Origin: Leptospiraceae bacterium
GTDB taxonomy: Bacteria; Spirochaetota; Leptospiria; Leptospirales; Leptospiraceae
Assembly: GCA_016711485.1 (NCBI GenBank)
Contig: JADJSX010000006.1
Span: forward strand, 606,001 to 670,000
Length of the DNA: 64,000 nucleotides
Direction of reading: 5' to 3'
Shown: piece by piece, positions 16,398-25,877 of the stretch
Position numbering within the stretch: the first letter of the stretch is position 1
Layout of the letters: every line of letters begins with the position of its first letter
The notes under the pieces: model-generated
Seen by the model: only the letters and a program-made list of their open reading frames with translations
Databases searched by the model: none
What the model was told of the DNA's origin: nothing
Made by a program: the position numbers and the translations under genes

Positions 16398-19157
16398 TTA
16401 CGAAAGAGCTTCCTTAACAATCGCTTCTTGTTCTTTCATATGAACTTTCACATGTCCAGCTGCTGGACTAGGAGATTTTTTTCTTCCGTAGTATCTAAAT
16501 TTTTTATCTCCAAGAATATGTTCAAAGAAATCTCTTACAAAAAACCAAGCCCCTTGGTTATGCGGCTCTTCTTGCACCCAACAAAATTCAGTTGCTTTAT
16601 TGTATTGTTTTAAGATTTCTTTTATTGCTAATTCAGGGAATGGGTAAATTTGCTCTAAACGTATCAACGCTACATGAGTTAACTTTTGTTTGTCTCTCGC
16701 GTCTAACAAATCATAGTAAATTTTTCCACTGCAAAATAGAATCTTTTTTACTCCGTCTGATTTCAGTTCTGAAATATCAGGCAATACTTCCTTAAATGCT
16801 CCTGTCGTTAATTCATCAATATTTGATACTGCAGCAGGTAATCGAAGTAAACTTTTTGGAGTCATGATAATTAATGGTTTACGATAATTACGTAACATTT
16901 GCCTACGAAGAAGATGGAAGTATTGAGCTGGTGTAGTACAATTTGCTATTTGAATATTATTTCCCGCACACAGTTGTAACATACGTTCAAGTCTACCGCT
17001 TGAGTGTTCTGGTCCTTGTCCTTCATATCCGTGCGGGAGTAATACAACTAAGCCGCTCATTCGTTGCCACTTAATTTCCGAACTAGAAATAAATTGATCA
17101 AAAATTACTTGTGCTGTATTTGCAAAGTCTCCAAATTGTGCTTCCCAAATTACAAGTGCAGCCGGATTAGCAAGGGAATATCCATACTCAAAACCTAATA
17201 CAGAGTATTCGGAAAGAGACGCATTTATAGCTTCAAACTCTGCTTGTTCCTTAGAGATATGAGCAAGTGGAGAATATTTTTCTCCCGTATTTATATCAAC
17301 CATTATCGCATGACGGTGAGTGAATGTTCCTCTTTGAGAATCTTGCCCAGAGAGCCTAACCTTAAACCCACTTTCCAAAATTGATCCAAAAGAGAGTAAT
17401 TCTGCACAACCCCAGTCTACAGGAATATCACCTTCACCCATTTTTCTTCTAGTTTCTAGAAGTTTGACAAGCTTCGGATTAATTGTAAAACCTTCAGGAA
17501 TCGTAGTCATAGCTTTGAGGATACTATTGAGTTGACTCTTGAGTAATTTTGTAGCAGGCTCTGAGTCTAACGGTTCCTTAGAAAGATTTGCCCAAACACC
17601 TTGCATAGTATCTACTTGAATTTTTATGTCTTTCTTTTTTGTTTCATTAAAAGAGTCTTCGAGGTTTGATCCGACTTCTTCCTTAATTGCTTCCAATTCT
17701 TCCTTATTTACTATACCTTCTTTTAAGAGAGCTTGTTCATATAAAAGTGCTGTCGGTGGATGGCTTTTAATTATATTGTACATATGCGGTTGTGTGAATG
17801 CAGGTTCATCCATTTCGTTATGTCCAAGTCTTCTGTAACAAATTAAATCAATGATTACATCTTTATGAAATTTTTGTCGAAATTCATGAGCAAGTTTTAC
17901 GACACGAAAAGCTGCTTCTGGATCATCTCCATTTACGTGAAAAATTGGGATTTGAAACCCCTTCGCTAAATCAGTGGCGTATAACGTAGACCTAGACTCA
18001 CTAGGAAGAGTAGTGAATCCAATTTGATTATTGATAACGATGTGAAACGTTCCACCAGTAGTGTAACCTTCTAAGTTCATTAGATTCAATGTTTCCGCAA
18101 CGACTCCCTGTCCAACAAAAGCCGCATCACCATGAATAAGAATTGGCATATATTTTTCTCGCGAAAAATCTTTATTTAGAGTTTGTCTCGCTCTTACACT
18201 TCCGGTTACTACTGGATTAACCGCTTCTAAGTGACTCGGATTAAATGCTAGGGAAAGTTTTACTTCTTTTCCTGATTCCGTTTTTATATTATTAGAATAA
18301 CCTAAGTGGTATTTAACATCTGCGTAACTTTCTGTTTCTGAACCAATTTTTTCTTCGAACTCAGCAAAAATCAAACTTGCAGGTTTTTGTATTGTGTTTA
18401 CTAAAACGTTTAATCGTCCTCGGTGAGCCATGCCAATAATTAAAGCTTCCATATTGTATCGACCAGCTTCTTCAACTACAACATCGAGCATTGGAATCAT
18501 TGTTTCTCCGCCTTCGAGAGAAAATCTTTTTTTACCAACAAATTTTTTGGCTAAAAACTGTTCGAAATAATCTGCTTTATATAGTTTTCTAAAAAGTCTT
18601 AACTTTTGGTTTTTATCTAATGGATAGGAATTGGCAGTGGATTCCATTTTATTTTGTATCCATTCTCTTTCCTCATCATTTACAATGTAGTATTGTTCTG
18701 ATCCGATGCTACCGCAATATGTTTTTTCATACCAATCGATTACGTTTTTTAATTTTGTTTTTCCGAGGGCAGGAATACCAGATTCTACAGTAGTTTCCAG
18801 ATCTTCCGGTTTTAAATTTGCTAATTTTTGATCAATAAATTTACGATCTGGTTTTAGAATGCCCAATGGATCAAGGTTAGCCGCTAGATGTCCCTGCCTT
18901 CTATAAGCATTTAACAGATTCATCAGTCCCATTTCTTGAAAATTAGAAGCATTTGTATCTTTAAAGAAACTAGCAGAAGTGGATGTTCCGTTTTTGCCGT
19001 TTACTCCATTTCCAAAATTTACTCCGTTATCAAGTTCTCTAAAAAAGTCTTGCCAATCTTTTTCTACACTAGAAGGATTTGCTTTGTAATTTGCATACAT
19101 CTCTTCGAGTAACTCAGTATTATCCGCGTATAAAGCCATTGTCCCTAAATTAACCAT
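16398..19157 (-). CDS. sucA: 2-oxoglutarate dehydrogenase E1 component
   Basis: A 919-residue thiamine-diphosphate enzyme that decarboxylates 2-oxoglutarate and passes the succinyl group to the lipoyl arm of SucB (TCA cycle). Visible features are the N-terminal E2-docking stretch (LYADNTELLEEMYANYKANP), a low-complexity linker, MAHRGRLNVL, HGDAAFVGQGVVAETLNL, the ThDP motif region GDDPEAAFRVV...NNQIG, the RRLGHNEMDEP segment, and the transketolase C-terminal HGYEGQGPEHSSGRLER. The start is set by AGGAG eight bases upstream. It follows lpd by 15 bases as the last gene of the sucB-lpd-sucA operon. Confidence 0.96.
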   Translation of the reverse strand: MVNLGTMALYADNTELLEEMYANYKANPSSVEKDWQDFFRELDNGVNFGNGVNGKNGTSTSASFFKDTNASNFQEMGLMNLLNAYRRQGHLAANLDPLGILKPDRKFIDQKLANLKPEDLETTVESGIPALGKTKLKNVIDWYEKTYCGSIGSEQYYIVNDEEREWIQNKMESTANSYPLDKNQKLRLFRKLYKADYFEQFLAKKFVGKKRFSLEGGETMIPMLDVVVEEAGRYNMEALIIGMAHRGRLNVLVNTIQKPASLIFAEFEEKIGSETESYADVKYHLGYSNNIKTESGKEVKLSLAFNPSHLEAVNPVVTGSVRARQTLNKDFSREKYMPILIHGDAAFVGQGVVAETLNLMNLEGYTTGGTFHIVINNQIGFTTLPSESRSTLYATDLAKGFQIPIFHVNGDDPEAAFRVVKLAHEFRQKFHKDVIIDLICYRRLGHNEMDEPAFTQPHMYNIIKSHPPTALLYEQALLKEGIVNKEELEAIKEEVGSNLEDSFNETKKKDIKIQVDTMQGVWANLSKEPLDSEPATKLLKSQLNSILKAMTTIPEGFTINPKLVKLLETRRKMGEGDIPVDWGCAELLSFGSILESGFKVRLSGQDSQRGTFTHRHAIMVDINTGEKYSPLAHISKEQAEFEAINASLSEYSVLGFEYGYSLANPAALVIWEAQFGDFANTAQVIFDQFISSSEIKWQRMSGLVVLLPHGYEGQGPEHSSGRLERMLQLCAGNNIQIANCTTPAQYFHLLRRQMLRNYRKPLIIMTPKSLLRLPAAVSNIDELTTGAFKEVLPDISELKSDGVKKILFCSGKIYYDLLDARDKQKLTHVALIRLEQIYPFPELAIKEILKQYNKATEFCWVQEEPHNQGAWFFVRDFFEHILGDKKFRYYGRKKSPSPAAGHVKVHMKEQEAIVKEALS

Positions 19158-19172
19158 TAAAATATCTCCTAT

Positions 19173-20576
19173 TTAACTATGAATTGACCATTTATCAACG
19201 GCCATTGCTGCTTCCCTCACAACTTCCGAAAGAGTAGGGTGTGCATGACATGTTCTTGCCAAATCTTCTGCAGATGCACCAAATTCAAATGCAATAGCAG
19301 CTTCAACAATCATATCCGATGCTCGAGGTCCTATAATATAAAGACCTAATAATTTATCGGTCTTTTTATCTGCTAACACTTTGACTTGCCCATCCGTTTC
19401 GGCCATTGCTTTGGAACGCCCATTTGGTTTAAACATGGATTTTCCAACTTTGTATTCGATACCTTGGGCTTGTAACTCTTCTTCGCCAAGACCAACCCAA
19501 GCTACTTCAGGCCAAGTGTATACAATCCATGGAATAGCATTGTAATTAACATGGCCAGATTGACCAGCAATGATCTCTGCAAGTGCGATACCTTCATCTT
19601 CTGCTTTGTGTGCAAGCATAGGTCCATCAATTACGTCGCCTATCGCATAAATATTCGGGATTGAAGTTTGATAATTGTGTGGGTTAACTTCAATTCTACC
19701 TCTTGGTGTGAATTTAATTCCAAGTTCTTTTGCACCTAAATTGTCAGCATACGGGCGTCTACCCACAGCAAGCAGCACTACATCTCCATCGATTTGTTTT
19801 GCCTTGCCTTCGGAATCTTGAATATTTACGATTACTTTATCCTTTTTCTTTTCTGTTCCTGTAACTTTATGTTCAAACATAAAGTTAATTCCTTGCCCTT
19901 CTAAAAGTCTTTGTGCATAAGAAGACATTTGTTTGTCTGCTGTACCAAAAAGTCTAGACTGTAGTTCTACAACAGTCACTTTTGCACCAAGTCGAGACCA
20001 TACGGAACCAAGTTCAAGTCCAATTACGCCTGCACCTATTATAATTAAATGTTTGGGAACGTTCGGTAAATTGATCGCATGATCAGAGGTTACTACTTGT
20101 TTGCCATCAATCTCAAATCCTGGAATCTCAATTGGGGTAGATCCCGTTGCAAGGATAATATGTTTTGATATGATTTTTTCAATTCCTGTTTCTGAAGTAA
20201 TTTCGATCTCTGTATTTGATACAAGTTTACCATGACCCAAAAAACGTTCAATTTTGTTTTTTTTCATTAGGTAATCTACGCCTTCAGTTACTTCTTTGAC
20301 TACTTTGTCTTTACGCTCTAAAAGTTTTTTTAAATCTAACTTTACTTCCCCAACATTTATTCCATGGTCTGCTAGTTTATGTTTTGTTTTATGGTATTCT
20401 TCCGAAGAATCAAGGAGTGCTTTCGAAGGAATACAACCTACATTTAAACAGGTTCCGCCTAATGTTTTTCGTTTTTCGATGATTGCGGTTTTTAATCCTA
20501 GTTGGGCTGCTCGAATAGCAGCTACATATCCACCTGGACCTGCTCCAATTACTGTAACGTCAAATTCTTTACTCAT
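19173..20576 (-). CDS. lpdA: Dihydrolipoyl dehydrogenase (E3)
   Basis: A 467-residue flavoenzyme that reoxidises the dihydrolipoyl arm of SucB with NAD+. It has the FAD-binding GAGPGGYVAAIRAAQLG, the redox-active disulfide GGTCLNVGCIPSK, the NAD-binding GAGVIGLELGSVW, the second FAD segment IYAIGDVI, and the C-terminal catalytic His-Glu in HAHPTLSE. The start is the ATG at 20576, with AAAGGA upstream; the longer frame to 20606 would run into the intercistronic hairpin. It sits between sucB and sucA, so this E3 primarily serves the 2-oxoglutarate complex. Confidence 0.96.
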   Translation of the reverse strand: MSKEFDVTVIGAGPGGYVAAIRAAQLGLKTAIIEKRKTLGGTCLNVGCIPSKALLDSSEEYHKTKHKLADHGINVGEVKLDLKKLLERKDKVVKEVTEGVDYLMKKNKIERFLGHGKLVSNTEIEITSETGIEKIISKHIILATGSTPIEIPGFEIDGKQVVTSDHAINLPNVPKHLIIIGAGVIGLELGSVWSRLGAKVTVVELQSRLFGTADKQMSSYAQRLLEGQGINFMFEHKVTGTEKKKDKVIVNIQDSEGKAKQIDGDVVLLAVGRRPYADNLGAKELGIKFTPRGRIEVNPHNYQTSIPNIYAIGDVIDGPMLAHKAEDEGIALAEIIAGQSGHVNYNAIPWIVYTWPEVAWVGLGEEELQAQGIEYKVGKSMFKPNGRSKAMAETDGQVKVLADKKTDKLLGLYIIGPRASDMIVEAAIAFEFGASAEDLARTCHAHPTLSEVVREAAMAVDKWSIHS

Positions 20577-20597
20577 TTTATTATATCCTTTAGGTGT

Positions 20598-20621
20598 GCC
20601 AGACAAAGTATCTCGTCTGGC
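20598..20621 (-). other. Intercistronic hairpin between sucB and lpd
   Basis: A 7-bp GC-containing stem (GCCAGAC at 20598-20604 and GTCTGGC at 20615-20621) with a 10-base loop lies in the 54-base gap between the sucB stop and the lpd start. No U-tract follows, so it is more likely an RNA processing or stability element than a full terminator. It could set the expression of E2 against that of E3 and E1. Confidence 0.45.
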
Positions 20622-20630
20622 TAATCATAA

Positions 20631-21839
20631 TTAAACTTCTATCAATAGTCTTGTCGGATCTTCAATCAACTCTTTAATTTTAACTAGGAAAAGAACTGCT
20701 TCTTTTCCATCAATTATTCTATGATCATATGACAACGCCACATACATCATAGGACGAATTACAATTTGATCATTTACAACAACGGGACGTTTTACTATAT
20801 TATGTAATCCTAATATTCCAACTTGTGGATAATTAAGAATAGGTGTAGACATCATAGATCCATAAGTGCCTCCATTCGATATAGAGAAAGTGCCACCTTG
20901 CATTTCATCCAATGAGATTTTTCCTTCTTTTACTCTTCCGGCTAAACGAACTATTTCGGATTCGATTCCAGCAAAGTTAAGTTGGTCAGCATCGCGAACA
21001 ATTGGAACTACTAGACCTTTGGGTCCACCAACAGCAATACCAATATCATAATAGTTTTTGTAAACAATATCCGTTTCACGAATTTCAGCGTTAACTGCAG
21101 GGTAAGCCTTTAGAGCGGCTACTGCTGCTTTTGTGAAGAAACTCATAAATCCTAGTCCAACATTATGTTGTTCTTTGAATTTATCTTTATATTGACTTCT
21201 TAGATTCATTACACCAGACATGTCTATTTCATTAAAGGTAGTGAGAATAGCTGCAGTATGCTGTGCGGTTACCAATCTGTCTGCTACAGCACGTCGCAAT
21301 CTAGACATAGGAACTATCGTCTCTCTTTCGCTTGGATTACGAGGTGTAACCTTTGCAATAGACACAGTCGTAGTAGGAGTCGATGATTTATTTTCAAGAT
21401 GACTTATAACATCTCCTTTTGTGACTTGTCCATGTTTGCCGCTACCAGAAATAGTATTTGGATCTATGTTATTTTCGATTGTCATTTTCCTGACAGAAGG
21501 AGGTAATGTTTCGTTTTTGGGAGCCTCAGTTTTTAGCGGAGTTGTTTTTGTTTCAACAGATAATTGTGGTTTAGGAGCTTCAGAGGATACTGTCGCAGTA
21601 GCTCCTTCTTCAATAAGTCCTATAACTTCTCTAACAGAAACTGTGTCACCAGCTTTTTTCTTTTGTTCTTTCAAAACTCCACCTGCGGGAGCTCTGACTT
21701 CCATAGTGACTTTGTCAGTTTCGAGTTCTGCAAGAATTTCATCTGCTTTCACAGCTTCGCCGGGTTTCTTTGTCCAATTAAGTAAAGTTGCTTCTGTAAT
21801 TGATTCGCCCATTTCAGGCACTTTAATTTCAACAGCCAT
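20631..21839 (-). CDS. sucB: Dihydrolipoyllysine-residue succinyltransferase (E2 of 2-oxoglutarate dehydrogenase)
   Basis: A 402-residue E2 core enzyme. One lipoyl domain (1-75) carries the lipoyl-lysine Lys43 in ETDKVTMEV. A Pro/Thr/Glu-rich linker follows, then a peripheral subunit-binding domain (about 110-148, LPPSVRKMTIENNID). The catalytic acyltransferase domain ends with the active-site DHRIIDG (His373) and the C-terminus DPTRLLIEV typical of the succinyl type. It is the first gene of the sucB-lpd-sucA operon, with TAGGATG before the ATG. The order E2-E3-E1 is unusual against the common sucAB-lpd order. Confidence 0.96.
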   Translation of the reverse strand: MAVEIKVPEMGESITEATLLNWTKKPGEAVKADEILAELETDKVTMEVRAPAGGVLKEQKKKAGDTVSVREVIGLIEEGATATVSSEAPKPQLSVETKTTPLKTEAPKNETLPPSVRKMTIENNIDPNTISGSGKHGQVTKGDVISHLENKSSTPTTTVSIAKVTPRNPSERETIVPMSRLRRAVADRLVTAQHTAAILTTFNEIDMSGVMNLRSQYKDKFKEQHNVGLGFMSFFTKAAVAALKAYPAVNAEIRETDIVYKNYYDIGIAVGGPKGLVVPIVRDADQLNFAGIESEIVRLAGRVKEGKISLDEMQGGTFSISNGGTYGSMMSTPILNYPQVGILGLHNIVKRPVVVNDQIVIRPMMYVALSYDHRIIDGKEAVLFLVKIKELIEDPTRLLIEV

Positions 21840-21992
21840 AGTACATCCTAATAAATTATAACTTTAATAATAGTATAACGTTTAGGTTTCACTTTTACGT
21901 AAATAAAAAAATTCTGAAAGAAAGTTTTTGCTAACAGATAATACAAAAAAAAATAAAATATTGATTTTGGGAAGGGGAGACGGGTGGCAAAC

Positions 21993-22065
<73 letters not shown>

Positions 22066-22077
22066 ATTGCTTATGCC

Positions 22078-22105
22078 ATTTTATTTAGTTGGTCTTTTGA
22101 GTCAA
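22078..22105 (-). promoter_or_regulatory. Sigma-70-type promoter of tRNA-Phe
   Basis: On the minus strand TTGACT (22100-22105) and TAAAAT (22078-22083) are separated by 16 bases, close to the vegetative consensus. The mature 5' end of the tRNA lies 12 bases after the -10 box, leaving room for a short leader removed by RNase P. Confidence 0.6.
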
Positions 22106-22111
22106 ATAGAT

Positions 22112-22357
22112 TTATAGAGAATTGTGTGTTCCATCGCAATACGGGGGATTTTTCGTGTTTTTACATCCACAAAAATATACTGTATCTGTTTGTGCTATTT
22201 GGCACATTACAGGTTTCATACCGGTTTGGTTTCTTGCGTGTGCTCCATCGCAAAATGGCTGTTTTGCGGAATGACCACAAGTACACCATGCTTTTTTTTC
22301 TCCTTCTTTTACATCAACTGCATAAGGACCTTTTTGAGGAATAATTGGTTCTGACAT
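22112..22357 (-). CDS. Tandem CDGSH-type iron-sulfur protein
   Basis: An 81-residue protein with two CDGSH iron-binding motifs: CTCGHSAKQPFCDGAH (about residues 24-39) and CGCKNTKNPPYCDGTH (about 63-78). Each has the three Cys and one His that bind a [2Fe-2S] cluster in mitoNEET-type proteins. The tandem arrangement is common in bacterial homologues. It has no membrane anchor and is probably a soluble cytosolic redox or cluster-transfer protein. It stands alone between lspA and tRNA-Phe. Confidence 0.9.
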   Translation of the reverse strand: MSEPIIPQKGPYAVDVKEGEKKAWCTCGHSAKQPFCDGAHARNQTGMKPVMCQIAQTDTVYFCGCKNTKNPPYCDGTHNSL

Positions 22358-22433
22358 ATAAATCTCCTATTTAAAATTTTTAATTCTACGATATTAAAAA
22401 TTCAATCCGTTCACAAAATTCTACTTATGTTTC

Positions 22434-23006
22434 TTATTTCGGTATTTCTATTGATTTGGCTTCTTCTACTTTCATAGTTATAATTAAAATTACCAACCCA
22501 ACTGAAACGCATGAGTCTGCAAAATTAAATGCTGGAAATCGGCTAAATATCAGAAAATCGGGCCATTCAAAATCTAAAAAGTCAACAACACCTATAAATT
22601 CCCCATGTTCAATAGGGGTAAATCCAAATTTAACTCCACCACCTTTTGGCATTTTAATAAAAAATTTATCTATAAAATTACCAAAGGCTCCCACCATTAC
22701 TAAATTCCATCCCCAAGGATGGCCTATATCAGAATTCTTCCATCTGTATAGTATTAAAAATAAAATTGCAAATGCAGTAGAATACAGAGAGATAATTGAA
22801 TTGTTTTGGTATATACCAAAAACAAATCCAGTATTAAATGTTAGAGTCATACAAAATAATGTGCCCATATAACATTCACTATTGTGATAGGAATAATTCT
22901 GAATTACCCAATACTTAGTAGCAAGATCAATCATTACTCCTAAAAGTATGAAAATAATATAGTGCGGTTTAATTACATCTAGAAATTTTTTTTCGAAGAA
23001 CTTCAA
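22434..23006 (-). CDS. lspA: Lipoprotein signal peptidase (signal peptidase II)
   Basis: A 190-residue inner-membrane aspartyl protease with four hydrophobic helices. It removes signal peptides from prolipoproteins after diacylglyceryl modification. Family blocks are FNTGFVFGIY (the NxGxxFG-type block), GNFIDKFF, VVDFLDFEW (first catalytic Asp) and FPAFNFADSCVSVG (second catalytic Asp). At 190 residues it is slightly longer than the 160-170 usual for the family because of a longer loop after GNFIDKFF. It processes the many lipoproteins predicted here, including those at 43268 and 54363. Confidence 0.93.
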   Translation of the reverse strand: MKFFEKKFLDVIKPHYIIFILLGVMIDLATKYWVIQNYSYHNSECYMGTLFCMTLTFNTGFVFGIYQNNSIISLYSTAFAILFLILYRWKNSDIGHPWGWNLVMVGAFGNFIDKFFIKMPKGGGVKFGFTPIEHGEFIGVVDFLDFEWPDFLIFSRFPAFNFADSCVSVGLVILIITMKVEEAKSIEIPK

Positions 23007-23058
23007 TTTTAAATCCTTATTTTTAATATTAAATATTAGACCAATAAATTAAATACTA

Positions 23059-24765
23059 TTATAGTTTTCCATGGCGATTTTTTATGAAAGAGGACAATAA
23101 TGATAATCCGCTTATTCCTGCAATTGAGTAAAAGAATAAAGATGGATATATATTAAAAATTCCGTAGAAATGATTTCCAAAATAAACGGATGCTATTGCT
23201 ATAATTGTATATAAAAACTGTGAGCCTAATACCTGTATTGTCTCAGTTTGTTTTTCGATGTCTTTATTGTGAATAATTAGCCTTCCTCGGTTTAAAGTAA
23301 GGAGTGCTTTGTGTAGTTCGCTTGGAATTAATAAAGAGGTAGCTAATAGTTCTTTTCCCTCATCATTCATCATTTTTTCTAAAATACCAGTTTCACCAAT
23401 CGCAATCGTTTGGAAATAATTCTCTCCATAATCAAATACAGACCGATACGGGTCCAAAATTGCAATATTTCCCATAATGAGGCCAAGAGTTCTTTCCAAC
23501 ATTACATAGTTTGATGGTACTCTCGCAATTTTTAAAATATCAGAAAGACTGGAGTTAATTCCTTTTAGGAATATATATGCCTCTTCAGGATTTAATTGTT
23601 CGATAGAAATATTTCTGAAAAAATCTGTATTCGTAATAAATCTTTCGAGTTTTTCTAGTGCAAATTTAACAATTTGTTCTAATTTTTCTTTATTTACATT
23701 TTTATCAAAAAAGCCCATTTCTTCCATACCTTCGATTACTCCGTAGTAATCTTTACTCATAGCAGAAGAAATAATTTTCTTTAAGGATACAGCAGTAATT
23801 TCATTTACATCACTTACTGCCCCAAAATCTATAAAGCATAATTTTCCATCGGTGGTATATATTAAATTGCCGGAATGCGGATCAGCATGGAAAAATCTGT
23901 ATTGGAATACCATTAATATATAAGCTCTAACTAATAAATCTAATGGTCGAGACTTTCTACCATTTCGTTTGGCTACAGATTTTGTTTCTGAAATTTTTAC
24001 ACCTTCGATAAACTTTGTAACTAAAATCCCTTTTGTCGTATAATCATGGTAAACCGAAGGAAAAACATAGTCCTTCTCTGTGGCAAAATAACTTGCCATT
24101 TTTTCAATTGACTTAGCTTCTTCTGATAAATCCATTTCTCTTGTTACAATAGTCGCCACTTCACTATGGATTTGTTTGTAATCATATGTTACAAGATATC
24201 GATTGATTCGTTTCATAACGAATAAGACTGTTTTTAAATCCTTCTCCACCAATTTTTCAATTCCAGGATATAAAACTTTTATCACTACTTTTTCATCACC
24301 CAATCGAGCTTGATAGACTTGAGCAGTAGACGCTGCAGCTAAAGGTATTTTATTGATTTCAGGAAAAACTTCTTCTATATTATTGTTAGTTTCTTTATAG
24401 AATCTTAATTTAATTTCCTCAAAGGAGTGCGGGGGAATTCGATCTTGTAAATCTTTGAATTCAGAAATAAAGTAATCGGGTAGAATATGACCCATATTCG
24501 ATAGAAATTGACCTAATTTTATGTAAACTCCCCCTAGGTTTAGGAAAAGTTCTTTGCAATCTTTCCCGAGTTTTGCATAAATATTCTCTTCTCTTTTTTG
24601 AATTTTCTCAGGGGATAATACCCGCTTCATCACTTTGTAATGCCAGAGAAGCGTTGCAGACCTTTTCAATACAAAACTGTAAACCAATAAAAATCGGGAA
24701 AAATACCCCTTATTTCTATAGGAAAAGACTTCGGTAGCCACTGATTTGTCAATAAATTGGTTCAT
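23059..24765 (-). CDS. ABC1/AarF/UbiB family protein kinase-like protein
   Basis: A 568-residue protein. The family-specific KLGQFLSNMGHILPDYF (KxGQ motif) is near residue 83, the Ala-rich loop AAASTAQVYQARL replaces the Gly-rich loop, and the catalytic/metal motifs HADPHSGNL and FIDFGAV follow. Two hydrophobic helices lie at the C-terminus (about 520-560). UbiB-type proteins are ATPases that support ubiquinone or other prenyl-lipid synthesis and extraction at the membrane. The gene is separate from the neighbouring lspA by 52 bases and no quinone gene is adjacent, so the lipid substrate is not indicated. Confidence 0.88.
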   Translation of the reverse strand: MNQFIDKSVATEVFSYRNKGYFSRFLLVYSFVLKRSATLLWHYKVMKRVLSPEKIQKREENIYAKLGKDCKELFLNLGGVYIKLGQFLSNMGHILPDYFISEFKDLQDRIPPHSFEEIKLRFYKETNNNIEEVFPEINKIPLAAASTAQVYQARLGDEKVVIKVLYPGIEKLVEKDLKTVLFVMKRINRYLVTYDYKQIHSEVATIVTREMDLSEEAKSIEKMASYFATEKDYVFPSVYHDYTTKGILVTKFIEGVKISETKSVAKRNGRKSRPLDLLVRAYILMVFQYRFFHADPHSGNLIYTTDGKLCFIDFGAVSDVNEITAVSLKKIISSAMSKDYYGVIEGMEEMGFFDKNVNKEKLEQIVKFALEKLERFITNTDFFRNISIEQLNPEEAYIFLKGINSSLSDILKIARVPSNYVMLERTLGLIMGNIAILDPYRSVFDYGENYFQTIAIGETGILEKMMNDEGKELLATSLLIPSELHKALLTLNRGRLIIHNKDIEKQTETIQVLGSQFLYTIIAIASVYFGNHFYGIFNIYPSLFFYSIAGISGLSLLSSFIKNRHGKL

Positions 24766-24848
24766 TTTCTAAAAGTATTACCAGTGAGTAGTATATTCTT
24801 AGAAATGCAAGAACTTCTTACGTTCACGTTGCTAAATTTAATATGAAT

Positions 24849-25877
24849 CTAAATTTTTCCTTTATAGATAGATTGTATTGTAGAAAAAATTCTTTCATTG
24901 GCTTCTAAAGAGCCTAATATTTGATTTGATTTTCCCGTTAGAACGGAGTGAATTTCTTTGTAAAGATTTAACCAAGGATTTTTAGAACTAATTGGAATTT
25001 TGGGAAGTGGAAGAGGTTGCAAACTTTTAAAGCCTTTGTATAATTTGGAAGGATTTGTTTTATAAAACTTATGACCATCATTACTTAAAATAAATCGACC
25101 ATTTTCTGTTTGAATGTCAATTTCAAATTGGAAATAATTTCTCTTACCCCCAGCTTCCAAGAATACAAAAACGTTTTTGGGATACTCCAGAACTGCAATC
25201 GCTTGTTCTTCGATTTTTGCTACAGAAGAAGCTCTTATTAGTTTGCTAAAAATTTGAACTGGTTTATCTTCTAGGAGAAAATCAATATAATCCACTGCAT
25301 GTGTTCCGTCATGTAACAGTGGACCACCACCTTCTTGAAATGCATTTCCGGGATCACGAAAAGAAGTTAACACCGAAGCACGAATGGTGCGAAGTTCTCC
25401 ATACAAATTTGTATTTACTACATTCTTAATGTACTGATAAAGATAATGATACCTTCGTTCGTGATTGATCCAGATTTTTAAGTTATATTTTTTTTGAAGA
25501 GAAATTAAGTTTTTTAAATCTTTTAAATTCATACATACTGGTTTTTCGATTAAAAGATTCTTTATTCCAAGTGAAATCGCAAATTTTGTGTTTTCGAAAT
25601 GGGCATCGGAAGAGCTGGATATAATCGCAAAATTAAATTTTTCTTTTTTGATTTTGTTTAATGTAGAATGAATTTCCGAATTTTGTAAATTCCATTGGTT
25701 TAAAAATTCTGAAATCGCCTCTTTGTCAATATCGTATATACCTCGAAGTAGAAATTTTTTTTTCCCAAAATCAGAAAACAATACTCCTGCATGCGTACAT
25801 GGGTGATATCGAAGTGGATCTTTTTCTAAACTAGAAGCAATTCGGCCAAGCCCAATAAGTAAAGTATTCAGTTTCAA
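24849..25877 (-). CDS. Gfo/Idh/MocA family NAD(P)-dependent oxidoreductase
   Basis: A 342-residue two-domain dehydrogenase. The N-terminal Rossmann fold starts with LLIGLGRIASSLEK (GxGxxA variant). The strand IISSSSDAHFENTKFAISLG and the signature IEKPVC contain the conserved Lys of the family, and the C-terminal alpha/beta domain has GGGPLLHDGTHAVDYIDFLL with the catalytic His. The substrate is probably a sugar or cyclitol derivative, unknown here. It overlaps trmB by 4 bases and shares an operon with a glycosyltransferase, which makes a role in surface-sugar synthesis plausible but unproven. Confidence 0.85.
   Translation of the reverse strand: MKLNTLLIGLGRIASSLEKDPLRYHPCTHAGVLFSDFGKKKFLLRGIYDIDKEAISEFLNQWNLQNSEIHSTLNKIKKEKFNFAIISSSSDAHFENTKFAISLGIKNLLIEKPVCMNLKDLKNLISLQKKYNLKIWINHERRYHYLYQYIKNVVNTNLYGELRTIRASVLTSFRDPGNAFQEGGGPLLHDGTHAVDYIDFLLEDKPVQIFSKLIRASSVAKIEEQAIAVLEYPKNVFVFLEAGGKRNYFQFEIDIQTENGRFILSNDGHKFYKTNPSKLYKGFKSLQPLPLPKIPISSKNPWLNLYKEIHSVLTGKSNQILGSLEANERIFSTIQSIYKGKI

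Noticed and set aside
21421..21861. A long plus-strand open frame across the sucB 5' half
   Set aside because: It lies antisense to the lipoyl domain and linker of sucB, which has full family support; the frame has no recognisable protein features.
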